A DNA stretch of 18,262 nucleotides from JAYSFC01 sp041913505 (GTDB lineage Bacteria > Pseudomonadota > Gammaproteobacteria > Burkholderiales > Burkholderiaceae_C), in assembly GCA_041913505.1 (NCBI GenBank), contig JAYSFC010000073.1, positions 1 through 18,262 of the forward strand. Reading direction: 5' to 3'. Positions 1-6,657 of this stretch are shown piece by piece. The notes under the pieces are model-generated. The model was given only the letters and a program-made list of their open reading frames with translations. It was not told where the DNA came from and made no database searches. The position numbers and the translations under genes were made by a program. Every line of letters begins with the position of its first letter. Positions within the stretch are counted from its first letter, which is position 1.

Positions 1-421
1 CCACGCCGAGGTTGGTGCTCATGATCTTGTGCGTGTGCACGCGCAGCACGTAGACGATGTCCAGTCCATCGAGCACGGCGGCCGAGCAGGACTCATGCAC
101 GCGGTCCACGAGCGTTTCCATCATGGGCTCGGCCAGGTCCCAGATCGGCATCGAAGACAGGTAGGCGAAACCCAGGTCCAGGATGCGCGGCGTGAGCTGG
201 AACAGCCGCCCGTCGCTCTGCACATAGCCCAGCGTCTGCAGCGTGAGCAGGATGCGGCGTGCGCCGGCGCGCGTGAGGCCCGTGCGCGCGGCCACCTCGC
301 TGAGCGTCTGGGCCGGCGTGCTTGCGCTGAACGAGCGGATCACGTCCAGGCCGCGAGCGAAGGACTGCACGTAACTGTCGCTGGGCTTGGGGCTGTCGGG
401 AGCGGTGGGGGTGGCGTTCAT
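1..421 (-). CDS. IclR-family transcriptional regulator (PcaR/PcaU-like), C-terminus outside window
   Basis: The reverse strand from the ATG at 421 stays open to base 1 and gives 140 residues of an IclR-type regulator. The N-terminal winged helix-turn-helix is seen at about residues 17-75: SYVQSFARGLDVIRSF, then LSEVAARTGLTRAGARRIL, then the wing LGYVQSDGRLFQLTPRIL. It continues into the linker helix and the start of the effector-binding domain (LDLGFAYLSS, then SCSAAVLDGLDIVYVLRV). This N-terminal pattern is typical of the PcaR/PcaU/PobR subgroup, which controls aromatic degradation in response to beta-ketoadipate or related acids. It diverges from pcaI with 91 bases between starts, and the gap carries a strong inverted repeat, so control of the pca genes and of itself is likely (inference). 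No clear Shine-Dalgarno precedes the ATG. The missing C-terminus would be needed to assign the effector. Confidence 0.9.
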   Translation of the reverse strand, partial: MNATPTAPDSPKPSDSYVQSFARGLDVIRSFSASTPAQTLSEVAARTGLTRAGARRILLTLQTLGYVQSDGRLFQLTPRILDLGFAYLSSMPIWDLAEPMMETLVDRVHESCSAAVLDGLDIVYVLRVHTHKIMSTNLGV

Positions 422-431
422 GACAGGTCTG

Positions 432-439
432 AGTATAAT
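432..439. promoter_or_regulatory. Candidate -10 element(s) in the regulator-pcaI gap
   Basis: AGTATAAT at 432-439 reads TATAAT on the plus strand (434-439) and TATACT on the minus strand (432-437). On the minus strand it would start the regulator transcript only a few bases before its ATG. On the plus strand it would start transcription just upstream of the operator. Neither direction has a good -35, as is common for activator-dependent promoters. The direction cannot be decided from sequence alone. Confidence 0.4.
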
Positions 440-447
440 TCTTTTAG

Positions 448-475
448 CGAACATTTGTTCTAAATACGAACAAAT
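448..475. promoter_or_regulatory. Probable IclR-family operator between the regulator and pcaI
   Basis: A perfect inverted repeat, ATTTGTTC (453-460) and GAACAAAT (468-475), is separated by 7 bases. A third half-site, GAACATTT, lies at 449-456 in direct orientation to the right arm and overlaps the left arm. PcaU/PobR-type regulators are known to bind sites made of one inverted pair plus an extra repeat, which fits this arrangement. The site ends 37 bases before the pcaI start codon. Binding by the adjacent regulator is inferred. Confidence 0.7.
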
Positions 476-512
476 TTTCAGCCCACTCCATTCATCGACA
501 GAAGGACAACCG

Positions 513-1214
513 ATGATCAACAAACTGGCCGATTCGGTGGCCGAGGCCCTTTCCGGCGTGCAGGACGGCGCCACGGTGCTCATTGGCGGCTTTGGCACGG
601 CGGGCATTCCCGGCGAACTCATCGACGGCCTCATTGCCCAGGGCGCGCGCGACCTCACGGTGGTCAACAACAACGCCGGCAACGGCGACACCGGCCTCGC
701 GGCGCTGCTTCAGGCCGGGCGCGTGCGCAAGATCATTTGCAGCTTTCCGCGCCAGGTGGACAGCTGGGTTTTCGACGGCCTGTACCGCAGCGGAAAGCTC
801 GAGCTCGAACTCGTACCCCAGGGCAACCTCGCCGAACGGCTGCGCGCGGCGGGCGCGGGCATCGGGGCCTTCTTCTGCCCCACGGCCTACGGCACCGAGC
901 TCGCCCAGGGCAAGGAAACGCGCGAGATCAACGGCCGCCACTACGTGCTCGAGTACCCCATCCACGGCGATGTGGCGCTCATCAAGGCCGAGCGCGGCGA
1001 CCGCTGGGGCAACCTCACCTACCGCATGTCGGCGCGCAACTTCGGCCCCGTGATGGCCACGGCCGCCAAGCACACCGTCGCCACGGTGCACGAGGTGGTG
1101 GAACTCGGCGCGCTGGACCCCGAGACCATCGTCACCCCCGGTATCCACGTGAGCAAGCTGGTGCGCATCGACCGCGTGGCCACGCAGGCCGCGGGGTTCA
1201 AGAAAACGGCATAA
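513..1214 (+). CDS. pcaI: 3-oxoadipate CoA-transferase subunit A (PcaI)
   Basis: This 233-residue protein is the alpha subunit of succinyl-CoA:3-oxoadipate CoA-transferase, which activates 3-oxoadipate in the cytoplasm. The glycine-rich CoA-transferase family I motif is at residues 25-37 (GGFGTAGIPGELI). The conserved middle block (VPQGNLAERLRAAGAGIG, then FFCPTAYGTELAQGKE) and the late segment RWGNLTYR are all present. The reading frame is open further upstream, but the ATG at 513 has AGAAGGA at 500-506 and matches the usual family N-terminus, so it is chosen. The next gene, pcaJ, begins 26 bases after the stop and encodes the partner subunit. Length is normal for the family. The downstream thiolase and enol-lactonase favour the PcaI reading over an acetoacetate-type AtoD. 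Confidence 0.93.
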   Translation: MINKLADSVAEALSGVQDGATVLIGGFGTAGIPGELIDGLIAQGARDLTVVNNNAGNGDTGLAALLQAGRVRKIICSFPRQVDSWVFDGLYRSGKLELELVPQGNLAERLRAAGAGIGAFFCPTAYGTELAQGKETREINGRHYVLEYPIHGDVALIKAERGDRWGNLTYRMSARNFGPVMATAAKHTVATVHEVVELGALDPETIVTPGIHVSKLVRIDRVATQAAGFKKTA

Positions 1215-1240
1215 CGGCCCAGGGTCCAAGAGGAATCATC

Positions 1241-1888
1241 GTGAGCAGCTATCAAAAGCGAAGCAAAGAAGAACTCGCCCGCCGCGTGGCGCAGGACATC
1301 CCTGACGGGGCCTACGTCAACCTGGGCATCGGCCAGCCTACGCTGGTGGCCAACCACATCCCCGCGGGCCGCGAGGTGATCTTGCAGAGCGAGAACGGCA
1401 TCCTCGGTATGGGGCCCGCGCCCGCCGCGGGGCTGGAGGACTATGACCTCATCAACGCGGGCAAGCAGCCCGTGACGCTGCTGCCCGGTGGCGCCTACTT
1501 CCACCACGCCGACAGCTTCGCGATGATGCGCGGCGGCCACCTCGACATCTGCGTGCTCGGCGCGTTCCAGGTGTCGGCCACGGGCGACCTCGCCAACTGG
1601 AGCACCGGCGAGCCTGGCGCCATTCCCGCCGTGGGCGGCGCCATGGACCTGGCCATCGGCGCCAAGCAGACCTGGGTGATGATGGACCTGCTGACCAAGC
1701 AGGGCCAATCCAAGATCGTCCCGCGCTGCACCTACCCGCTCACGGGCATTGCCTGCGTCAAGCGCATCTACACCGACCTGGCCACGCTGGCCTGCACGCC
1801 CGAGGGTCTGCGCCTCATCGACGCCGTGCCAGGGCTCTCGCACACCGAACTCGAGGGCCTGGTCGGCCTGCCCATCCTTCCCGCCTGA
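1241..1888 (+). CDS. pcaJ: 3-oxoadipate CoA-transferase subunit B (PcaJ)
   Basis: This 215-residue beta subunit carries the catalytic glutamate of family I CoA-transferases in the SENG motif (E51, within LQSENGILGMGP). That residue forms the glutamyl-CoA thioester intermediate. Other family signatures are YVNLGIGQPTLVANH at about 25-39, GGAYFHHADSFAMMRGGH in the middle and the late VVPRCTYPLTG-type block, seen here as IVPRCTYPLTG. The start is taken as GTG at 1241, preceded by AAGAGGAA at 1228-1235. An earlier in-frame start would add residues unrelated to the family. It forms the enzyme with PcaI, and pcaF follows after 28 bases, so the three genes are very probably co-transcribed. Confidence 0.93.
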   Translation: MSSYQKRSKEELARRVAQDIPDGAYVNLGIGQPTLVANHIPAGREVILQSENGILGMGPAPAAGLEDYDLINAGKQPVTLLPGGAYFHHADSFAMMRGGHLDICVLGAFQVSATGDLANWSTGEPGAIPAVGGAMDLAIGAKQTWVMMDLLTKQGQSKIVPRCTYPLTGIACVKRIYTDLATLACTPEGLRLIDAVPGLSHTELEGLVGLPILPA

Positions 1889-1916
1889 CATTTCCCGACC
1901 CGAGGAGACAAAACCC

Positions 1917-3119
1917 ATGACCCAAGCCTTCATCTGCGATGCCATCCGCACGCCCTTCGGCCGCTACGGCGGCGCGCTCTCGAGCGTGCGTGCCGATGAC
2001 CTCGGCGCCATCCCCCTCAAGGCGCTGATGGCGCGCAACCCCGGCGTGGACTGGGCCGCCGTGACCGATGTGCTCTACGGCTGCGCCAACCAGGCGGGTG
2101 AGGACAACCGCAATGTGGCGCGCATGAGCGCGCTGCTCGCGGGCCTGCCGCTGGAGGTGCCCGGCGCCACCATCAACCGCCTGTGCGGCTCGGGCCTGGA
2201 CGCCGTGGGCACGGCCGCGCGCGCCATCAAGGCGGGCGAGGCGCAGCTCATGATCGCGGGCGGCGTGGAGAGCATGAGCCGTGCGCCCTTCGTGATGCCG
2301 AAGGCCGAGAGCGCCTTCAGCCGCAGCAACGCGGTGTACGACACCACCATCGGCTGGCGCTTCGTGAACAAGCTCATGAAGGAAAAGTACGGCGTGGACT
2401 CCATGCCCGAGACGGCCGAGAACGTGGCGACCGACTTCCACATCGAGCGCGAGGCGCAGGACCGCATGGCCCTGGCCAGCCAGCTCAAGGCCGTGGCCGC
2501 GCAGAAGGAAGGGCACCTGGCGCGCGAGATCACGCCCGTCACCATTGCGCAGAAGAAGGGCGATCCCCTCGTCGTCGACAAGGATGAGCACCCGCGCGAG
2601 ACCAGCCTGGAGGCGTTGGCCAGGCTCAAGGGCGTGGTGCGCCCGGACGGCACGGTGACGGCAGGCAACGCCAGCGGCGTGAACGACGGCGCCTGCGCGC
2701 TGCTGTTGGCCAACGAGGCCGCCGCCGCGCAGTACGACCTCACGCCCAGGGCCCGCATCGTGGGCATGGCCACGGCCGGCGTGGCGCCCCGCGTGATGGG
2801 CATCGGGCCTGCGCCGGCTACGCAGAAGGTGCTGGCACAGACGGGCCTCACGCTCGCGCAAATGGACGTGATCGAGCTCAACGAAGCCTTCGCGGCCCAG
2901 GGCCTCGCGGTGCTGCGCCTGCTGGGCCTGACCGACGACGATGCGCGCGTGAACGCCTGGGGCGGCGCCATCGCGCTGGGCCATCCGCTGGGGGCCAGCG
3001 GCGCACGCCTGGCCACCACGGCCGTGAACCGCCTGCACGCCACGGGCGGCCGCTACGCGCTGGCCACCATGTGCATCGGCGTGGGCCAGGGCATCGCCGT
3101 GGTGCTCGAACGCGTCTGA
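1917..3119 (+). CDS. pcaF: 3-oxoadipyl-CoA thiolase (PcaF)
   Basis: This 400-residue type II thiolase cleaves 3-oxoadipyl-CoA with CoA to succinyl-CoA and acetyl-CoA, the last step of the beta-ketoadipate pathway. The acyl-accepting cysteine is C90 (INRLCGSGLDAVG). The catalytic histidine is H356 (GGAIALGHPLGASGARL) and the proton-shuttling cysteine is C386 (MCIGVGQG). The NEAF motif is also present. The blocks FICDAIRTPFGRYGGAL, YGCANQAGEDNRN and GVDSMPETAENVA are more like PcaF than generic acetoacetyl-CoA thiolases. The ATG at 1917 has CGAGGAGA at 1901-1908 upstream. The open frame before it overlaps pcaJ and looks non-coding. The gene lies 28 bases after pcaJ and 40 before pcaD. Confidence 0.94.
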   Translation: MTQAFICDAIRTPFGRYGGALSSVRADDLGAIPLKALMARNPGVDWAAVTDVLYGCANQAGEDNRNVARMSALLAGLPLEVPGATINRLCGSGLDAVGTAARAIKAGEAQLMIAGGVESMSRAPFVMPKAESAFSRSNAVYDTTIGWRFVNKLMKEKYGVDSMPETAENVATDFHIEREAQDRMALASQLKAVAAQKEGHLAREITPVTIAQKKGDPLVVDKDEHPRETSLEALARLKGVVRPDGTVTAGNASGVNDGACALLLANEAAAAQYDLTPRARIVGMATAGVAPRVMGIGPAPATQKVLAQTGLTLAQMDVIELNEAFAAQGLAVLRLLGLTDDDARVNAWGGAIALGHPLGASGARLATTAVNRLHATGGRYALATMCIGVGQGIAVVLERV

Positions 3120-3159
3120 GCGCCGCCGCCCGCCGTTCCTGAAAAAAACAAGGATTCCC

Positions 3160-3954
3160 GTGCAAGCAGACATTCTCGACACCGCGGCCGGCCGGCTGCG
3201 CGTGCGCATCGACGGGCCGCAAGGCGCGCCCGCGCTCGTTTTTTCCAATTCCCTGGGCACCACGCTCGAAATGTGGGATGCGCAGGCAGCGCACTTCGCC
3301 AAGGACTTCCGCGTGGTGCGCTACGACACGCGCGGCCATGGCGGCAGCGTGGTGAGCGAAGGCCCCTACACCTTCGACCTGCTGGGCGGCGACGTGGTTG
3401 CGCTGCTGGATGCACTCCAGATCGAACGCGCGCATTTCTGCGGCATCTCCATGGGCGGCCTCACCGGCCTGTGGCTGGGCGTGCACGCGCCCGGGCGGCT
3501 GCTGAGCCTGGCCGTGTGCAACAGCGCCGCCAAGCTCGGCACGGCCGAGGTCTACCAGACGCGCGCCGTCCAGGTGCGTGAAAAGGGCCGGGCCGCCATG
3601 GCGGATCTGGCCGCTTCGTCGCCCGCCCGCTGGTTCAGCGAGGCGTTCTGCGCGGCCCACCCGGCTGTGGTGCAGCGCGCCCAGGGCTGGATCGCGGGCA
3701 TCGCGCCCGAAGGCTATGCCGGCTGCTGCGAGGCGCTGGCCCGTGCCGACCTGCGCGCAGACATTGCCCGCATCCCCGTGCCCACGCTGATCGTGGCCGG
3801 CAGCGCCGACCCGGTGACCACCGTGGCCGATGGCCGGTTCATGCAGGCTGCCATTCCCGGCGCACGCCTGGCCGAGGTGCCGGCCTCCCACCTGTCCAAC
3901 CTCGAAGCGCCCGAGGCCTTCAACGAGGCCTTGGCGCAGTTCCTGCGCGGCTGA
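3160..3954 (+). CDS. pcaD: 3-oxoadipate enol-lactonase (PcaD), alpha/beta hydrolase
   Basis: This 264-residue alpha/beta-hydrolase hydrolyses 3-oxoadipate enol-lactone to 3-oxoadipate, the point where the catechol and protocatechuate branches meet. The nucleophile elbow is CGISMGGLTG with S97. The acid is D217 (GSADPVT) and the base H244 (ASHLSNLEAP). The oxyanion region SNSLGTTLEMWD at 29-40 and VRYDTRGHGGS are typical of PcaD. It starts at GTG 3160, with AAGGATT at 3150-3156. There is no fused carboxymuconolactone decarboxylase domain, unlike PcaL-type fusions, and no separate pcaC is seen nearby. That fits service to the catechol branch through the linked catC. Its position after pcaIJF makes an operon very likely. 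Confidence 0.92.
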   Translation: MQADILDTAAGRLRVRIDGPQGAPALVFSNSLGTTLEMWDAQAAHFAKDFRVVRYDTRGHGGSVVSEGPYTFDLLGGDVVALLDALQIERAHFCGISMGGLTGLWLGVHAPGRLLSLAVCNSAAKLGTAEVYQTRAVQVREKGRAAMADLAASSPARWFSEAFCAAHPAVVQRAQGWIAGIAPEGYAGCCEALARADLRADIARIPVPTLIVAGSADPVTTVADGRFMQAAIPGARLAEVPASHLSNLEAPEAFNEALAQFLRG

Positions 3955-3962
3955 GCCAGGCC

Positions 3963-3983
3963 ATGGCGGTGTAGCACCGCCAT
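3963..3983 (+). terminator. Hairpin after pcaD, possible terminator or processing site
   Basis: ATGGCGGTG (3963-3971) and CACCGCCAT (3975-3983) form a perfect 9-base stem with a TAG loop, starting 8 bases after the pcaD stop. No T-run follows, so it is not a classical intrinsic terminator. It may protect the 3' end of the pcaIJFD message or weaken read-through into the SDR gene. Confidence 0.4.
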
Positions 3984-4110
3984 TCACGCCGGCGCCAGTG
4001 GCCCCGCCGCTGAGCCTGCCCCAGGACCGTGGCCTTGCCCGTGGCGCTGGTCGCCACCGCCTGGGCGCCACCCTGCTGTAGCCGGAGCCCTGCCGGCCGA
4101 TGCATGCCGC

Positions 4111-4132
4111 CAGCCCGGGCGTTGCCGGGCTG
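4111..4132 (+). terminator. Second hairpin in the pcaD-SDR gap
   Basis: CAGCCCGG (4111-4118) and CCGGGCTG (4125-4132) are perfect 8-base arms around a 6-base loop, 31 bases before the SDR start codon. No T-run follows. With the hairpin at 3963-3983 it gives two structured elements in a 209-base gap in an otherwise tightly packed cluster. The rest of the gap holds no gene that can be supported. Confidence 0.35.
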
Positions 4133-4163
4133 CGCACAGATACCGAATTGTTCTGGAGTGACC

Positions 4164-4886
4164 ATGGAGACTTCTTCCCGCGAACGCGTCCTTATCACTG
4201 GAGGCGGTGCCGGCATTGGTGCGGCCACGGCCGAGCGCTGCCGCGCTGACGGCTACGAGCCCGTCATCATCGACCGCGTGGTCGATCATGTGCCCGGCGG
4301 CATCCAGGCCGACCTGTCCAACCCCGCCGAAACGGCCCGGGCCCTGCAGCGGGCGCTGGCGGGCGGGCCCATCACGCGCCTCGTGAACAACGTGGGCATC
4401 GTGGTGCCGGCCGAGGCCGCCGAGCAGACCCTCGCGCAGTTCGATCTGGCTGTAGCGCTGAACCTGCGCTGCGCGCTGCAGTGCATGCAGGCGCTGCTGC
4501 CGGGCATGCAGGCCGCGGGCTTCGGGCGCATCGTGAACATGTCCTCGCGCGCGGCGCTGGGCAAGGAGCTGCGCACGGCGTACTCTGCTACCAAGGCCGG
4601 CCTGATCGGCATGACGCGCGTGTGGGCGCTGGAGCTGGGCCGCCATGGCATCACGGCCAACGCCATCGGCCCGGGCCCCATCCGCACCGAGCTGTTCGAC
4701 CGCGCCAACCCGCCCGATGCGCCGCGCACGCGCGCCATCATCGATGCGGTGCCCGTCAAGCGCGTGGGCACGCCCGAGGACGTGGCGCATGCCGTGTCCT
4801 ACCTGCTCGATGCGCGCAGTGGCTTCGTCACTGGCCAGGTGCTCTACGTCTGCGGCGGCATGACCGTGGGCGTGGCGGGCGTCTGA
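4164..4886 (+). CDS. Short-chain dehydrogenase/reductase (SDR), substrate unknown
   Basis: This 240-residue classical SDR has the cofactor motif TGGGAGIG at residues 12-19, NNVG at 75-78, N100, the serine in VNMSS (127-128), Y140 in YSATK and K144. This gives the full Asn-Ser-Tyr-Lys catalytic set. The sequence after strand beta-2 is IIDRVVD; the aspartate suggests NAD(H) preference (inference). The ATG at 4164 is chosen because GGAG at 4155-4158 precedes it and the upstream open frame shows no family similarity. It lies between pcaD and an AtoE-type transporter, 43 bases before the latter. FabG-like or BenD-like cis-diol dehydrogenase roles are possible, but neither can be read from sequence. 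Within a catechol cluster, an oxidation feeding the ring-cleavage route is a reasonable guess only. Confidence 0.85.
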   Translation: METSSRERVLITGGGAGIGAATAERCRADGYEPVIIDRVVDHVPGGIQADLSNPAETARALQRALAGGPITRLVNNVGIVVPAEAAEQTLAQFDLAVALNLRCALQCMQALLPGMQAAGFGRIVNMSSRAALGKELRTAYSATKAGLIGMTRVWALELGRHGITANAIGPGPIRTELFDRANPPDAPRTRAIIDAVPVKRVGTPEDVAHAVSYLLDARSGFVTGQVLYVCGGMTVGVAGV

Positions 4887-4929
4887 GCCGCTCCTTCCCT
4901 TCTCCCCCTACAACCCCCGAGGCCACCGC

Positions 4930-6267
4930 ATGTCGAAAATCACCGCCTTCTTCACCGAACTGATGCGGCGCTACCTGCCCGATCCGTTCGTCTTCGCCAT
5001 CCTGCTCACGCTGCTCACCATGGGGCTGGCCGTGGCCGTGGAGGGCCGCATTCCTGCCGATACCAATGTGGACTGGGGCAAGGGCTTTTGGAGCCTGCTG
5101 GCCTTTACCACGCAGATGGCGGTGATCCTGGCCATGGGCTATGTGCTGGCCACCGCGCCCGTGGTGGACCGGTTGCTCAATCGCATCGTGGACAAGGTGC
5201 ACCGCCCGCGCACGGCCATCATCGTGGCCACGCTCGTGGGCTGCATCGGCAGCTACCTGAACTGGGGCTTCGGCCTCGTGATCGGCGGCATCGTCGCCAA
5301 GAAGCTCGCGCGCCGCGTGAAGGGGGTGCACTACCCGCTCATCATCGCCTCGGCCTACAGCGGCTTCACGATGTACGGCCTGGGGTTCTCGGCCACCATC
5401 CCGGTACTGATCTCGACCAAGGGCCATGCCTTCGAATCGAAGATGGGCCTGATGCCGCTGACCCAGACCATCTTCTCGTGGCCCATCCTGCTCACCAGTC
5501 TCGCGGTGCTCATCACGCTGCCCTTGCTCAACGCCGCCATGCACCCCAAGGCCGGCGAGACGGTGACCGAGATCGACCCCGCGCTCGACCAGGAAGCCGC
5601 CAAGACCGGCGCGGGCGCGGGCCTGCTGGGCGACGAGAACACGCTGGCCCACAAGCTCAACCACAGCCGCCTGCTGAGCTGGCTCATCGGCGGCCTGGGC
5701 ATGGCCTATGTGGCGCAGCACTTCGTGCGCGGGGGCTCGCTGGACCTGAACATGATCAACTTCTTCATCCTGTTCCTGGGCATCCTGCTGCTGGGCACGC
5801 CCATGAACTACGTGGAAAAGCTCAACGAGGGTGTGAAGACCATCGGCGGCATCATCCTGCAGTTCCCGTTCTACGCGGGCATCATGGCCATCATGGCCGC
5901 CTCGGGCCTGGTGGAGTCCATCGCCCATGTGTTCATCAACATCTCCACGCCGAACACGCTGCCGTTCTGGGGCCTGGTCAGCTCCTTCCTGATCAACTTC
6001 TTCGCGCCTTCGGGTGGCGGCCACTGGGTGATCCAGGGCCCGTTCATGATCGATGCGGCCAACGCCATGGGCGCATCGGTGGCGCAGACCTCCATGTCCG
6101 TGATGCTGGGCAACGCCTGGAACGACCTGGTGCAGCCCTTCTGGATCCTGCCCGCGCTGGCCCTTTCGCGCCTCAAGCTCAAGGACATCATGGGCTACAC
6201 CGTGGTGTCCATGTTCCTCGTCGGCCTGATCTACACGGCCGTGATCGTCGCCTGGCCCCACCTCTGA
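4930..6267 (+). CDS. atoE: AtoE-type short-chain fatty acid transporter
   Basis: This 445-residue multi-span inner membrane protein matches the E. coli AtoE family throughout. The N-terminus reads RRYLPDPFVFAILLTLLTMGL. The middle has NWGFGLVIGGIVAKKLARRV, and the C-terminal half has the diagnostic INFFAPSGGGHWVIQGPF followed by QPFWILPALALSRL and DIMGYTV. Hydrophobic segments are spread over the whole length. Family members are thought to take up short-chain carboxylates such as acetoacetate or butyrate. Here the gene sits between an SDR and catC, so an acid related to the beta-ketoadipate route, such as muconolactone, 3-oxoadipate or levulinate-like acids, is a possible substrate (inference). 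Its start at ATG 4930 follows GAGG at 4919-4922. catC begins 39 bases after its stop. Confidence 0.88.
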   Translation: MSKITAFFTELMRRYLPDPFVFAILLTLLTMGLAVAVEGRIPADTNVDWGKGFWSLLAFTTQMAVILAMGYVLATAPVVDRLLNRIVDKVHRPRTAIIVATLVGCIGSYLNWGFGLVIGGIVAKKLARRVKGVHYPLIIASAYSGFTMYGLGFSATIPVLISTKGHAFESKMGLMPLTQTIFSWPILLTSLAVLITLPLLNAAMHPKAGETVTEIDPALDQEAAKTGAGAGLLGDENTLAHKLNHSRLLSWLIGGLGMAYVAQHFVRGGSLDLNMINFFILFLGILLLGTPMNYVEKLNEGVKTIGGIILQFPFYAGIMAIMAASGLVESIAHVFINISTPNTLPFWGLVSSFLINFFAPSGGGHWVIQGPFMIDAANAMGASVAQTSMSVMLGNAWNDLVQPFWILPALALSRLKLKDIMGYTVVSMFLVGLIYTAVIVAWPHL

Positions 6268-6306
6268 GGCCCCATCCATTTTTCACCGAACCAGGAGAGT
6301 CGACCC

Positions 6307-6591
6307 ATGCTGTACATGGTTGAAATGATCGTGAATATCCCGCACACGCTGAGCCCCGAGGTGGCCGACGAGATCAAGCGCAAGGAGAAGGCCTATTCGC
6401 AAGAGCTGCAGCGCGCCGGCAAGTGGCGCCATCTGTGGCGTGTGGTGGGCGAATACGCCAACGTGAGCATCTTCGACGTGGCCACCAACGACGAGTTGCA
6501 CACGCTGCTCAGCGGCCTGCCGCTGTTCCCCTACATGCAGATCCAGGTCACGCCGCTGGCCAACCACCCGTCGTCCATCGTGCAGGAATAA
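6307..6591 (+). CDS. catC: Muconolactone delta-isomerase (CatC)
   Basis: This 94-residue protein matches CatC closely in length and sequence. It has MLYMVEMIVNIP at the start, then LQRAGKWRHLWRVVGEYAN, the core SIFDV, and the C-terminal LPLFPYMQIQVTPLANHPSS. CatC isomerises muconolactone to 3-oxoadipate enol-lactone and forms decamers of ferredoxin-like subunits in the cytoplasm. Its product is the substrate of PcaD encoded upstream. AGGAGA at 6293-6298 supports the ATG at 6307; a second ATG three codons in is less likely. The usual neighbours catA and catB are absent from this window, so the first steps of catechol cleavage must be encoded elsewhere or beyond the edges. Confidence 0.95.
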   Translation: MLYMVEMIVNIPHTLSPEVADEIKRKEKAYSQELQRAGKWRHLWRVVGEYANVSIFDVATNDELHTLLSGLPLFPYMQIQVTPLANHPSSIVQE

Positions 6592-6657
6592 GCCAACCGG
6601 CGGGGCTCGCCGTCCTGCCACCGGAATCGCCCGTTACCAGAAGATCGAGGAAACAAC

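Noticed and set aside
29..463. Open frame on the plus strand opposite the IclR gene
   Set aside because: It is the antisense shadow of a well-supported IclR coding region and has a low-complexity His/Arg/Ala composition.
1241..1265. AGCTATCAAAA at the pcaJ start, identical to the core of the intergenic repeat at 10446-10470
   Set aside because: It encodes SSYQKRS, in line with PcaJ N-termini (XYxKRS), so an 11-base coincidence is more likely than a repeat insertion.
4828..6279. 483-codon open frame opposite the AtoE gene
   Set aside because: The composition is His/Gly/Asp-rich with no recognisable domain. It mirrors the AtoE codons and is a typical GC-rich shadow frame.
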